Assembly: GCF_030283145.1 (NCBI RefSeq)
Contig: NZ_JASNWE010000001.1
Location: 2,030,276 to 2,094,275 of the forward strand
From: Actinomadura xylanilytica
GTDB lineage: Bacteria > Actinomycetota > Actinomycetes > Streptosporangiales > Streptosporangiaceae
Direction of reading: 5' to 3'
DNA length: 64,000 nucleotides
How positions within the stretch are numbered: position 1 is the stretch's first letter; the number at the start of each line of letters is the position of its first letter. The position numbers were made by a program, and so were the translations under genes. The notes below the pieces were generated by a model. That model was not told the origin of the DNA, ran no database searches, and saw only the letters and a list, made by a program, of their open reading frames with translations. This document shows positions 33,688-42,807 of the stretch, in pieces.

Positions 33688-33707
33688 CCCCTAGGGGAGA
33701 TGTCCCC
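33688..33707. terminator. Short hairpins after the EccA-like gene
   Basis: CCCCTAGGGG (33688-33697) and the overlapping stem GGGGA-GATG-TCCCC (33694-33707) lie 28-47 bases after the stop codon. They are mutually exclusive hairpins and could terminate transcription from the secretion genes. The first also gives an AvrII-like palindrome. Evidence is symmetry and position only. Confidence 0.45.
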
Positions 33708-33781
33708 TTCTCGTGGGTATGACGGTATGTGCGAGTCCCGGACCTGGCCGGCTTCCCCAGCCGACGGCGAGGAGGGCGTGC

Positions 33782-35467
33782 ATGCCCGGACCCGACGACC
33801 AACGCCTGCCCGCGCTGCTGCGCGGGATAGCCGAGCGGGAGACCGCGCGGCTCCGCGACGGGACGCTGCCCTGGACCTGGTGGCTGGAGCACGCGGCCAA
33901 GCACGGACGGTACGGCTTCACCAACACGCTGCTGATCTGCGCGCAGTGGCGGGCGGCCACCGACGTGCGCGCGTACGAGGAGTGGCGCACCGCGGGACGG
34001 CAGGTCAGGAAGGGCGAGACGGGGATCCGGATCCTGCCGGACGCGAACGGTCCGCTTGGGCGCCGCACGACCCGGACGGCTGGGCCCCGGGCCGTGTTCG
34101 ATTTCGCTCAGACGGACGGCCTCCCGTTCGGCCCGTCCGCTCCGGCGACCCCCCGGCAGGCATGGGACCGGCTACTTCCCCTCGCCGTCCGCTACGGCCT
34201 GCACGCCGAGCGTCCACAGGACGACCTCGATGCGGTCTGGCGGGTGGCCCACCAGCTCGCTCACGCACTAAGAAGCGGCGACCGAATCGACCCACCGGAC
34301 CCGTCCGCCTGCGACGGGCTGCGCAGGATCGAGGCGGACTCAGTGGCGTTCCTCGTCCTCGCCCGGTGCGGGCTGGCCCCTCCCCGCACGGCGTTCCCGG
34401 CGTCCGCGCCGTGGGCCGCCGCGCCTCTGGGCGACCGGATTCTGCGGCTCGTCCAGACCATCCACGAGCAGGCGTGCTTCGCGGGCGACCTACTGCCTGC
34501 GGCGCATCGCTTCTTCCGGGCCCGTCTGGCGGACGGGTGGGTGCCCGCCTATCTAGAGGGGCGCGGTTTCCCGTCCAGCGTCCAGCAGCAGTGGCGGATC
34601 GGATACGCGCCGCGCGGGACGCACGCCCTCACCGACCACCTGCGGGGCCTGGGGCACGACGATGCGGCGATCCTGGCGGCGGGACTGGCCCGCCGGGGAC
34701 GCGGCGGCCGGCTGTACGACGTGTTCCGGGACCGCGCGATGTTCGCCATCCGCACGGCGGACGGCAGGATCGCCGGGTTCATCGGCCGCCTGCCCGACGG
34801 CGGCACCGGCCCGAAGTACCTCAACAGCCCCGACTCGGCCTTCTTCCACAAGGGCGACCTTCTCTACGGGCTGCACGAGGCCCGGGAGCGGTTCGCGGGC
34901 GGCGCCCGTCCGGTCCTGGTCGAGGGGCCGCTCGACGCGATCGCGGTCGGCCTCGCGGCGGCGCCCCGCGAGCACGCGGCCGTCGCGGCGTGCGGGCTGT
35001 CCCTGACCGCCGCGCAGCTCGCCGCGCTGGGCCGGGCCGCCGATCTCGACCGGACGGGGCTCGTCCTCGCGCTCGACGGCGACCCGGCCGGGCGGACCGC
35101 CGCGCTGCGCGCCTGGGAGACCCTCGCGCCGGTCGGCGGGCCGGTCGAGGCCGTGCCGTTCCCGGCCGGACGCGACCCCGCCGACCTGCTGCGCGAGGAG
35201 GGCCCCGGCGCCGTCCGGCGGGCGCTGAGCGGCACCGCCGGGCTGATGGACCTGGTCGTCGACGGCGCCGTCGAGCGGTCCGGCGGGACGCTCGGCACGC
35301 CCGAGCAGCGGCTGGCCGCGATCCGGGCCGCCGCCGCGGTCATCGCCGCCGGGCGTCCGGCCGAGGCCGCCGCGCAGGTCGTCCGCGTCGCGGCCCGCCT
35401 CGGCGTCGATGCCGGCGCCGTCACCGACGCCCTCGTCGACGCCGTCAGCCCGGCCGCCCCGCCCTGA
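33782..35467 (+). CDS. ArdC-like N-terminal domain fused to TOPRIM primase-like core
   Basis: 561 aa from ATG 33782, six bases after GGAGG. Residues about 1-90 look like the ArdC N-terminal ssDNA-binding domain (WTWWLEHAAKHGRYGFTNTLLICAQ, EEWRTAGRQVRKGETGIRIL). After a variable middle comes a DnaG-like catalytic core (LEGRGFPSSVQQQWRIGYAP, RDRAMFAIRTADGRIAGFIGR, KYLNSPDSAFFHKGDLLYG). The TOPRIM acidic residues are present (E381 in LVEGPLDAIA; D432 and D434 in ALDGDPAGR). There is no CHC2 zinc finger. Such fusions are usual in plasmids and phages, but no integrase or transfer gene is nearby. Confidence 0.83.
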   Translation: MPGPDDQRLPALLRGIAERETARLRDGTLPWTWWLEHAAKHGRYGFTNTLLICAQWRAATDVRAYEEWRTAGRQVRKGETGIRILPDANGPLGRRTTRTAGPRAVFDFAQTDGLPFGPSAPATPRQAWDRLLPLAVRYGLHAERPQDDLDAVWRVAHQLAHALRSGDRIDPPDPSACDGLRRIEADSVAFLVLARCGLAPPRTAFPASAPWAAAPLGDRILRLVQTIHEQACFAGDLLPAAHRFFRARLADGWVPAYLEGRGFPSSVQQQWRIGYAPRGTHALTDHLRGLGHDDAAILAAGLARRGRGGRLYDVFRDRAMFAIRTADGRIAGFIGRLPDGGTGPKYLNSPDSAFFHKGDLLYGLHEARERFAGGARPVLVEGPLDAIAVGLAAAPREHAAVAACGLSLTAAQLAALGRAADLDRTGLVLALDGDPAGRTAALRAWETLAPVGGPVEAVPFPAGRDPADLLREEGPGAVRRALSGTAGLMDLVVDGAVERSGGTLGTPEQRLAAIRAAAAVIAAGRPAEAAAQVVRVAARLGVDAGAVTDALVDAVSPAAPP

Positions 35468-35472
35468 CCCCG

Positions 35473-36786
35473 TCAGGCGGAGGATCCGGCTGTGACGCGT
35501 TCCGCCGCGGCGAACAGGAGGTCTTCGGCTCCGGCCCGGGTGACGAGCTGGACGCCGACCGGGAGGCCGCGCGACGTCCCGGCCGGGACGCTCAGCGCGG
35601 GCAGCCCCAGCGCGTTCCACGGGCACGTCAGGCTCATCAGGGCCGGCAGCAGCGGGCCGAACGGGCTGTCGCGGGTCCCGATCGGCACCGCGGTGAGCGG
35701 GACGGTGGGCAGCGCCAGCACGTCGTGGCGGGCCAGCAGGCCGGCGACCTCGCGGGCGAAACGATCACGGTCGCGGACGGCCCGCACGTACTTCCAGGCG
35801 GGCACCTCCCCCATCCGCCGCAGCCGTCCGAGCACCTCGGGCTGGAAGAGCTCCGGGGCGGCGGCGACGCGTTCGGCGTGCACGTCGTAGGTCTCCGCCG
35901 CCTGGAGCGCGGAGAACGTGCGGAGCAGCGGCGCCAGGTCGAGCCGTTCGGCGGGCGCGTCCGGGAAGGCGGCGCGGGCGACGCGTCCCACCTCGGCGTC
36001 GACCTGCGGCGGCTCGATCCAGCACACTCGCGGGGCGCTCTCCGCCCGGCCGTCCGCCGCCCGGCCGTTCGCCGTCACGCCGTCCGCGGCCCGGCCGGTG
36101 AGCACGCGGTAGGCGGTGCGGCAGTCCGCGGCGGTGGCGGCGAGGACGCCCACGTGATCGAGCGAGACCGCCATCGGGAACACACCGTCCGCGGGGATCT
36201 CGCCGTACGCGGGCTTGAACCCGGCGATCCCGCAGAGCGCGGCGGGGATCCGGATCGAGCCGCCCGTGTCGGTGCCGAGCGCGAGCGGCACCATGCCGGC
36301 CGCGACCGCGACGGCGCTCCCGCCGCTCGACCCGCCGGAGATCCGCTCCGGGTCGCGCGGGTTGCGCGAGGGGCCGTCGGCCGACACGTCGCCGCTGGAC
36401 CCGGCCGCGAACTCGTGCGTGACGGTCTTCCCGACGATCACCGCGCCCGCCGCGCGCAGCCTGCGCACGCACTCGGCGTCCTCGGCGGCCAGGTGGCCGC
36501 GGAAGTGCGCCGAGCCCATCCCGGACGGCAGCCCGGCGACGTCGACGATGTCCTTGATCGCGACCGGGACGCCGTGCAGCGGGCCGTGGTCGGCGCCGCC
36601 GGCCAGGTCCGCGTCGGCCCGGCGGGCGGCGGACGCGGCGCCCCCGGCGTCGACGGTCACGAACGCGTTCAGCGCCGGGTCGATCGACTCCAGCGCCCGG
36701 CCCAGCAGCTCGGCGGCCGTCGTCCGGCCGGACCTCAGGTCGTCGCCGAGGCCGGCCAGCGTGCGTCCCGCGAAGAATCCGTGCAT
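35473..36786 (-). CDS. Amidase-signature family hydrolase
   Basis: 437 aa from ATG 36786. The Ser-cisSer-Lys catalytic set is recognisable: Lys in HGVPVAIKDIVDVAG, the GGSSGGSAVAVAAGM loop, and GTDTGGSIRIPAALCGIAGFKP with the nucleophilic Ser. A short duplicated segment (RAADGVTANGRAADGRA) marks a disordered insertion. The family cleaves amides, including GatA-type and indoleacetamide-type substrates; without gatB/gatC neighbours a catabolic amidase is more likely. It is convergent with the primase-like gene. Confidence 0.88.
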   Translation of the reverse strand: MHGFFAGRTLAGLGDDLRSGRTTAAELLGRALESIDPALNAFVTVDAGGAASAARRADADLAGGADHGPLHGVPVAIKDIVDVAGLPSGMGSAHFRGHLAAEDAECVRRLRAAGAVIVGKTVTHEFAAGSSGDVSADGPSRNPRDPERISGGSSGGSAVAVAAGMVPLALGTDTGGSIRIPAALCGIAGFKPAYGEIPADGVFPMAVSLDHVGVLAATAADCRTAYRVLTGRAADGVTANGRAADGRAESAPRVCWIEPPQVDAEVGRVARAAFPDAPAERLDLAPLLRTFSALQAAETYDVHAERVAAAPELFQPEVLGRLRRMGEVPAWKYVRAVRDRDRFAREVAGLLARHDVLALPTVPLTAVPIGTRDSPFGPLLPALMSLTCPWNALGLPALSVPAGTSRGLPVGVQLVTRAGAEDLLFAAAERVTAGSSA

Positions 36787-37143
36787 GCCGCCCCCGTCGT
36801 CACCGTCCGTCCGGGCAGCATGCTCCGCGCGGCGATCTTCGGTCAAGGCCGCGTCCGGACGGGCCGGGGCCATTCGCCGCACTCCAGGGACCGCTCGTCG
36901 CGCGGGGGTGCGGTCCGGTCAAGTTACGGACTGGTACGCGGCAAGCTTCTTCCCACCTGGAGGGCCGGCACCGGTTCCGTGGGGGGCGGGGCGGCGGCCC
37001 GGCGAGGACGCCGCCCCTGAAGCCGGTGCCCGGCCCGTGGACCGGGCGGGGAAAGGGGTCGCGGCGGACGGTCGAGGGCGCGCACCGTCCGCCGTGGCCC
37101 CATCGCGGGAATCGGCGCCGCGGCCCCCCGGCCGGGACCATGA
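36787..37143. other. 357-bp intergenic stretch without a gene
   Basis: It lies between the amidase start and the stop of the acyltransferase, both on the minus strand. I see no convincing coding frame or RNA. It is rich in short GC stems, for example GCCCGG-8 nt-CCGGGC near 37027-37046, which may end the acyltransferase transcript. The segment near 36900 (GGTCAAGTTACGGACTGG) is the least GC-rich part and could hold the amidase promoter. Confidence 0.5.
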
Positions 37144-38595
37144 TCAGTTCCGGCGGCTGCCCGCGTCGATCCTCGAAGACGGCTCCGCCGCGGGTTCCGT
37201 CCGGACCGGCTCCGTTGTGGCCGGCTCCGCCGAGGCCGGTACCGATGTGGCGGTCTCCGATCTGGCCGGTTCCGGTGGCGCGGCGCCCGTCCTGCGGGTG
37301 GACCGCGCGAGCCGCCGGCCCATCCCCTGCATCGGCAGCTCGACGTACCGGTGGACGACCGCCGAAGCGGCCAGGACGCAGCCGACCAGCCCGACCGCCC
37401 ATCCGATCCGCTCCAGGACGCCCGGCCTGCCGGGCACCTCACCGACGAACCGCCAGACGAGCTGCACGATCGGCGGATGCAGCAGGTAGACGGAGTAGCT
37501 GATCACCCCGAGCCACGGGAGCGGGCGCGGGAACCGGCGGTTCCGCACCGCCAGGCCGAACACGAAGGTCAGCCACGCGGCGCCGACCGCGATGCACCAG
37601 CCCCAGCTCGCGGGCAGCGCGGGTCCGCCGTCCGGCCCGAGCAGCGCGCTGCGCACCCCGGCCGCCACGGTCAGCACCGGGACGAGCGCGAGCATCACGA
37701 GCGCGGGCCCGCGGCGGACGCGGCGGTGCTGCACGGCATGCACCCCGGCCCCGGCGAACATCGTCGCGATGATCGCCATGCTCTCCATCCCGCCGATCCG
37801 GTTGTTGAAGGCGAGCAGCACCAGCGCCGTCCCGGCGAGCGCGACCGCCCCGCACCGGCGGGCGGCGGGGCGTCCGCTCATCACCGCGAGGAGCCCGCCC
37901 GCCATGAGCACCGCCGCGCCGATGACGGTGCCGGTGCCGGAGTGCGCACTCAGCACTCCCTTGGGCAGCCCGATGCCGACGAGCACCGCGCCCGCCGCGA
38001 ACCCCAGCCCGGCGCCCGCGCCGGCGCCGTTGCGCCGGATCCCGACGACGAACAGCGCCGTGATCAGCAGGTAGAAGACCATCTCGTAGGAGAGCGTCCA
38101 GAAGACGTTCACCACGTTCGGCACCCCGAGCAGGTCCTGGAGCATCGTCAGGTGCGCCAGCAGGGAGATCCACGGATGCTCGACCAGGCCGTTCGGCGGG
38201 GCCCAGGCCAGCCCGCCCAGCGTGACGGCGAGGCCGATCACCGCGGCCAGCGCCCACGGCGGGTAGAGCCGGAACATCCGGCCGATCCAGAACTCGCGGA
38301 CGCTCCGCCGCCGCTCCAGCGACGCGGGGACGATGTAGCCGCTGATCAGGAAGAAGACGAACACCCCGTAGCGGCCGAAGTCGAACCACGGGCTGGCGGT
38401 GCTGCGGACCTCGGGGAAGAGCACGTCCAGCGAGTGCTCGAAGACCACGACCAGGGCGGCGATCCCGCGCAGCCCGTCCAGCCAGTCGAGTCTTCGCCGG
38501 CCCGGAGCGCCCTCGGTCGCGGGGACGGCGGGAGCGGTGCCTGCGTCGGAGGTGATGGCCGAGGCTGCGGTGCTGGAAGGCATTCCGAGCCACAT
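37144..38595 (-). CDS. Acyltransferase-3 (OafA/YrhL-type) membrane protein
   Basis: 483 aa. RRLDWLDGLRGIAALVVVFEHS (the conserved Arg-Gly and His of helix 1) opens the domain, followed by FFLISGYIVPASL and FWIGRMFRLYPPWAL and about ten membrane helices. Such enzymes O-acylate exopolysaccharide, lipopolysaccharide or secondary metabolites at the membrane. The Thr/Ala/Pro/Glu-rich tail (residues about 435-483) is disordered. ATG 38595 lies 11 bases after GGAGG; ATG 38583 is possible. Confidence 0.9.
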   Translation of the reverse strand: MWLGMPSSTAASAITSDAGTAPAVPATEGAPGRRRLDWLDGLRGIAALVVVFEHSLDVLFPEVRSTASPWFDFGRYGVFVFFLISGYIVPASLERRRSVREFWIGRMFRLYPPWALAAVIGLAVTLGGLAWAPPNGLVEHPWISLLAHLTMLQDLLGVPNVVNVFWTLSYEMVFYLLITALFVVGIRRNGAGAGAGLGFAAGAVLVGIGLPKGVLSAHSGTGTVIGAAVLMAGGLLAVMSGRPAARRCGAVALAGTALVLLAFNNRIGGMESMAIIATMFAGAGVHAVQHRRVRRGPALVMLALVPVLTVAAGVRSALLGPDGGPALPASWGWCIAVGAAWLTFVFGLAVRNRRFPRPLPWLGVISYSVYLLHPPIVQLVWRFVGEVPGRPGVLERIGWAVGLVGCVLAASAVVHRYVELPMQGMGRRLARSTRRTGAAPPEPARSETATSVPASAEPATTEPVRTEPAAEPSSRIDAGSRRN

Positions 38596-38685
38596 TAGGG
38601 GACGAACCTCCAAGCATGCTCCCACCGACCTGAACACTTCCTGAAGCCCGGATGGCGCGGCGGGGCCGGACCCGGCGCCGCGGAG

Positions 38686-40782
38686 CTAGCTCGGGCGCTC
38701 GCGGCCGGGGAATCCGGTGCCGAGCAGGCCCAGGACCGGCGCGGCCTTGACCGCGGTCTCCTCGTACTCCGCCGCCGGGTCCGACAGCGCCACGATCGCG
38801 CCGCCGACGCCGTAGCGGACGCGGCCGGGCGTGACCACCGCCGTCCTGATGACGATGCCGAGGTCCACGTCCCCCGTGACGGCGAAGTAGCCGATCGCCC
38901 CGGAGTAGACGCCGCGCGGGCCGCGTTCGAGACCGTCCAGGATCTCCATGGTGCGGAGCTTGGGCGCGCCGGTCATCGAGCCGCCGGGGAAGGCCGCGCG
39001 CACGCACTCCACCGGGGAGACGCCCGCGCGCAGCCGCGCCCGCACCGTGCTGACGAGCTGGTGGGCGCCCGCGTACGTCTCGACCTCGAAGAGCCGGTGC
39101 ACGTGCACCGAGCCGAGCTCGGCGGTCCGCCCGAGGTCGTTGCGGACCAGGTCGACGATCATGAGGTTCTCGGCGCGGTCCTTCTCGCTCGCCGCCAGGT
39201 CCTTGCGCAGCACCTCATCCTCGGCGGGGGTCGCGCCGCGCGGGCGGGTCCCCTTGATCGGGCTCGACTCCACCCGCCCGTCCCGGGTCACCCGCAGGAA
39301 CCGCTCGGGTGAGGCGCTCAGCACCGACAGGGTGCCGAGGGTCAGCAGCGCCCCGTGCGGCGCGGGGTGGGCGCGGCGCAGCCACCGGTAGGCGAGCCAG
39401 GGGTCCAGGCGGGTCCGTGCCTCCAGCATGTTGGTCAGGCAGACCTCGTAGCTCTCCCCCTGCACGATCGCGTCGTGGCAGGCGCCGATGAGGTCGAGGT
39501 AGCCGCGCCGGTCGTGCCGCAGGGACACCCGCGCGGGGACGGTCCCGGGCTCGGCGGCGGGCATCGGCTCGGGGGGACGGCGGGCCAGGTCGTGCAGCGT
39601 CCGGGACGTGTCGTCGATCCAGCGGCGGGCGGCGGCCCCGTCGCCGCGCCGGGCCAGGGCCAGCAGATGCGTGACGCCGGTGAGGTGGTCGAAGACGAGC
39701 GCCCGGTCGGCGAAGATCATCGCCGCGTCGGGGTCGCCGGACCGGTGCGCGGCGGCCCCGCCGCACTCGGCCTTCAGCTCGTAGCCGAGGTAGCCGACCC
39801 AGCCCGGGGCGAACCCGAAGGGCAGGTCGGGGGCCCGCGCCCGGGTCGCCTCCAGGTCGTCGCGCAGCCAGTCGAAGAAGCCGGCGCGCACCTCGCGCGA
39901 CCGGCCTCCGGCCGAGCGGACCGTCACCACGCCCCGCGTCACGTCGGCGGTCGCCACGCGCGCGAGCGGCCCGGACGCGTCGCCCATCATCGAGAACCGG
40001 CCCGTCTCGCCGTCCCGCCGGCCGCTGTCCAGCCAGAACGAGGACTCGGCCGGACGGAACAGCGCGTCGAAGACCACCTCGTCCCGCAGCGGCACCCGCA
40101 CCTCCCCGGCGAGGACCTCGAACGCGGGCGGGCGGAGCCGCGACCGGGCCTCCTGCCCGGCCTCCCGCCGGGCCTGCGGGCGGGCGCGGTGGCGGCTCCG
40201 GGGGCGGGACGAGGCTGTGAGGTCACGGAAGTTGCGCAGCAGGTGGCGGCCGTGCTCGGTGCAGATCGACTCGGGGTGGAACTGCACGCCCCAGCGGGGC
40301 AGCGTCCGGTGCCGGAGGGCCATGACGACGCCGTCCGGGGTCCGCGCGATCACCTCCAGGTCGCCGGGCAGGTCCGCGGCCATCAGCGAGTGGTAGCGGA
40401 CCGCCTGGAACGGGGACGGCAGCCCGGCGAACAGGCCGGTCCCGTCGTGTTCCACCGGCGAGGTGCGGCCGTGCCGGGGCTCGGGCGCCGGGACGACGTC
40501 CGCGCCGTGCGCCAGGGCCAGGCCCTGGTGGCCGAGGCACACGCCGAGGAGCGGGATCCGGGCCGTTTCGAGGACGGCGCGGCAAAGGCCGAAGTCGCGG
40601 GGTTCGCGCGGGGTGCCGGGGCCGGGCGAGAGGACCACGTTGTCGAAGCCGTCCAGCCCGGCCCCGCCGGGAAGGGCCTCGTCGTTGCGGACGACGGCGG
40701 GCGGCTCACCGTTCACCTCGGCCAGCAGGTGGAAGAGGTTGTAGGTGAAGGAGTCGTGGTTGTCGACCAGCAGCGTGCGCAT
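38686..40782 (-). CDS. pabAB: Aminodeoxychorismate synthase, fused PabA-PabB
   Basis: 698 aa from ATG 40782 (GAGG five bases upstream). The N-terminal glutamine amidotransferase (LLVDNHDSFTYNL, GVCLGHQG nucleophile, VQFHPES His-Glu) supplies ammonia. A basic linker near residues 195-215 leads to the chorismate-binding synthase domain (LTNMLEAR, ENLMIVDLVRNDLGR, FPGGSMTGAPK). The motif SPIKGTRPRG with K510 marks 4-amino-4-deoxychorismate formation rather than anthranilate synthesis. The product feeds p-aminobenzoate and folate; the fused form also occurs in antibiotic clusters, but no cluster genes surround it. Confidence 0.93.
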   Translation of the reverse strand: MRTLLVDNHDSFTYNLFHLLAEVNGEPPAVVRNDEALPGGAGLDGFDNVVLSPGPGTPREPRDFGLCRAVLETARIPLLGVCLGHQGLALAHGADVVPAPEPRHGRTSPVEHDGTGLFAGLPSPFQAVRYHSLMAADLPGDLEVIARTPDGVVMALRHRTLPRWGVQFHPESICTEHGRHLLRNFRDLTASSRPRSRHRARPQARREAGQEARSRLRPPAFEVLAGEVRVPLRDEVVFDALFRPAESSFWLDSGRRDGETGRFSMMGDASGPLARVATADVTRGVVTVRSAGGRSREVRAGFFDWLRDDLEATRARAPDLPFGFAPGWVGYLGYELKAECGGAAAHRSGDPDAAMIFADRALVFDHLTGVTHLLALARRGDGAAARRWIDDTSRTLHDLARRPPEPMPAAEPGTVPARVSLRHDRRGYLDLIGACHDAIVQGESYEVCLTNMLEARTRLDPWLAYRWLRRAHPAPHGALLTLGTLSVLSASPERFLRVTRDGRVESSPIKGTRPRGATPAEDEVLRKDLAASEKDRAENLMIVDLVRNDLGRTAELGSVHVHRLFEVETYAGAHQLVSTVRARLRAGVSPVECVRAAFPGGSMTGAPKLRTMEILDGLERGPRGVYSGAIGYFAVTGDVDLGIVIRTAVVTPGRVRYGVGGAIVALSDPAAEYEETAVKAAPVLGLLGTGFPGRERPS

Positions 40783-40931
40783 GGCCACCTCGTTCGCGGG
40801 CGCTCGGGGACGCCAGCCTCCCGCATCGGCCGCGGCCGTCGCCGCGCGGGGCGGCGTTGCGCATCCCTCGACTCGGCTTGACGCTCGCCATACCCGCCCC
40901 GGGGGAGGCCAAGGGGAGGACGGAGGGCGCC

Positions 40932-41795
40932 ATGACCGGACCGGAACAGGTGATCGCCGGCTACGACGGGTCGACGGAGAGCGAGGACGCCCTCGCCTGG
41001 GCCGTCGAGGAGGCCAGGCTCCGGCGCCTGCCGCTGACGGTCTGCCACGCGTGGCGCTGGCCCTACCCCGCCAAGTACACCGACGCGGCGGCGCGGGCGG
41101 TCGTCCAGCGGATGGGCCAGCACGTCCTCGAGCACGGCGAGTTCGTCGCGCGGCGGAGCGCGACCGGGATCACGGTGCAGACGCGGCTGATGGACGGGCC
41201 CGCCAACGCGGCGCTGGCCTTCCAGTCCACCGGGGGCGCGCTCGTGGTGATCGGCTCGCGCGACCCCGACGAGGTCCCGGTGGGATCGACCGTGCTGCGG
41301 CTGCCGGCGCACGCGCACGGCCCGGTGATCGTCGTCCGCCGGGAGGGGCCCGCGGACGGCGCGGTCGTCGTCGGCGTCGACTCCTCCGCCGCCGACGCCG
41401 GCTCCGACGCCGCGGTCGGGTTCGCGTTCGAGGAGGCGGCGCTGCGCGGGCGGCGGCTGCGGGCCGTGTCGGGCTGCTGGGACCCCGGCGGCCCCGGCGA
41501 GGACCTGGCCCCCTACGCCGACCAGGAGGCGCTGCGGCGGCGCTGCGGCGCCCGGCTGGAAGGCTCGGTCGCGCCCTGGCGGGTGAAGTACCCGCAGGTG
41601 GACGCGCACACCTCACTGATCATGGACGGGCCGCGCCCGGCCCTGCTGGACGCCGCGAAGGACGCCGCGCTGCTGGTGGTCGGCGACCGCTCCGGTCCGC
41701 ACGCGCACCCCCAGAACCTCGGGGTCACGGCGCTGACGATGCTGCAACGCGCGCCCTGCCCGGTCGCGATCGTGCACGCGATCCCGCGGGTGTGA
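40932..41795 (+). CDS. Tandem universal stress protein (UspA-like) 1
   Basis: 287 aa from ATG 40932, with GGAGGG five bases upstream; upstream frame extension is unlikely. It has two Usp domains (QVIAGYDGSTESEDALAWAVEEA and GAVVVGVDSSAADAGSDAAVGFAFEEA). The ATP-binding loop G-2x-G-9x-G-S is incomplete in both halves (VIGSRDPDEVPVGST; VVGDRSGPHAHPQNLG), so nucleotide binding may be lost. It is followed 27 bp later by a second Usp gene. Confidence 0.9.
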   Translation: MTGPEQVIAGYDGSTESEDALAWAVEEARLRRLPLTVCHAWRWPYPAKYTDAAARAVVQRMGQHVLEHGEFVARRSATGITVQTRLMDGPANAALAFQSTGGALVVIGSRDPDEVPVGSTVLRLPAHAHGPVIVVRREGPADGAVVVGVDSSAADAGSDAAVGFAFEEAALRGRRLRAVSGCWDPGGPGEDLAPYADQEALRRRCGARLEGSVAPWRVKYPQVDAHTSLIMDGPRPALLDAAKDAALLVVGDRSGPHAHPQNLGVTALTMLQRAPCPVAIVHAIPRV

Positions 41796-41822
41796 CACCG
41801 CGTCCGGAACAGGGAGATGACC

Positions 41823-42725
41823 ATGCCCGAGGTGCTCGAAGCCGTCCTGGTCGGGACGGACGGATCGCCCGGCGCCGAGCGCGCGGTGGCCTGGGCGGCC
41901 GACGACGCGGCCCTGCGCGGACGGCCGCTGCACGTGGTGCACGCCGTCGAGACCTGGCCGTTCGACATCCCGGTGGTGCCGCCCACCCCGGGCGCGTACC
42001 GGCTCGGCGACAACGGGCGCGGGATCCTGCGGGCCGCCCGCGACCTGGCGCAGGCGCGGCAGCCGGGCGTGCGGGTGTCCACCGAGGCGGTCACCACGGG
42101 CATCGTCACGATCCTGCACGATCATTCGGAGGGGGCCTACGAGACCGTCGTCGGGCACCGCGGCCACGGCGGCTTCGCGGGCCTGCTGGCCGGGTCGGTG
42201 GCGCTGCGGGTCGCGGGCCGCGCGGCCGGGCCGGTCGTCGTCGTCCGCGGCACCGGCCCGGACTGGGACCGGCGGGCGCTGGACGAGCACCGGTGGGACG
42301 CGCACAGGGAGGTCGTCGCGGGCGTCGACCTGACCGACGCGTCGTATCCGGTGCTGGCCTACGCCTTCGAGGCCGCCGCCCTGCGCGGCGCGCGGCTGCG
42401 CATCGTCCACGCCCACCGGCTGGACCCCGCCTTCGTCCAGTCCAGGTACGGGGTGGACCTGACCGAGCTGGAGTACACCCTGGCGGCGCGGCTGCGGGAC
42501 GCGTACGGGCGGTTCCGGCAGCTCCACCCGTCCGTGGAGGTGGTCGAGTCGCTCGTCCGGGACCATCCGGTGCAGGCGCTCGCGGAGACGTCCCGGAGCG
42601 CCGACCTGGTCGCCATCGGCGCGCGGGGCCGGCACCCGGCGGGCGCGGCGCTGCTCGGCTCGGTCAGCCACGGGGTCCTGCACCACGCGCACAGCCCCGT
42701 CGCGGTGGTTCGCCCGCGCGAGTGA
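41823..42725 (+). CDS. Tandem universal stress protein (UspA-like) 2
   Basis: 300 aa. ATG 41823 is six bases after GGGAG; ATG 41817 would overlap that site. Both Usp domains keep the full ATP loop: GHRGHGGFAGLLAGS and GARGRHPAGAALLGS. It is probably ATP-binding, unlike its upstream neighbour. Together they form a small stress pair transcribed away from pabAB. Confidence 0.9.
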   Translation: MPEVLEAVLVGTDGSPGAERAVAWAADDAALRGRPLHVVHAVETWPFDIPVVPPTPGAYRLGDNGRGILRAARDLAQARQPGVRVSTEAVTTGIVTILHDHSEGAYETVVGHRGHGGFAGLLAGSVALRVAGRAAGPVVVVRGTGPDWDRRALDEHRWDAHREVVAGVDLTDASYPVLAYAFEAAALRGARLRIVHAHRLDPAFVQSRYGVDLTELEYTLAARLRDAYGRFRQLHPSVEVVESLVRDHPVQALAETSRSADLVAIGARGRHPAGAALLGSVSHGVLHHAHSPVAVVRPRE

Positions 42726-42807
42726 GCGTGGCCTCACAGGTCCCCGCCGCATCTACCCTCGGGGTGCGGGGTCTCCCTGCGGTCCGGAGTCTGGGGAGGG
42801 GTGTTCG

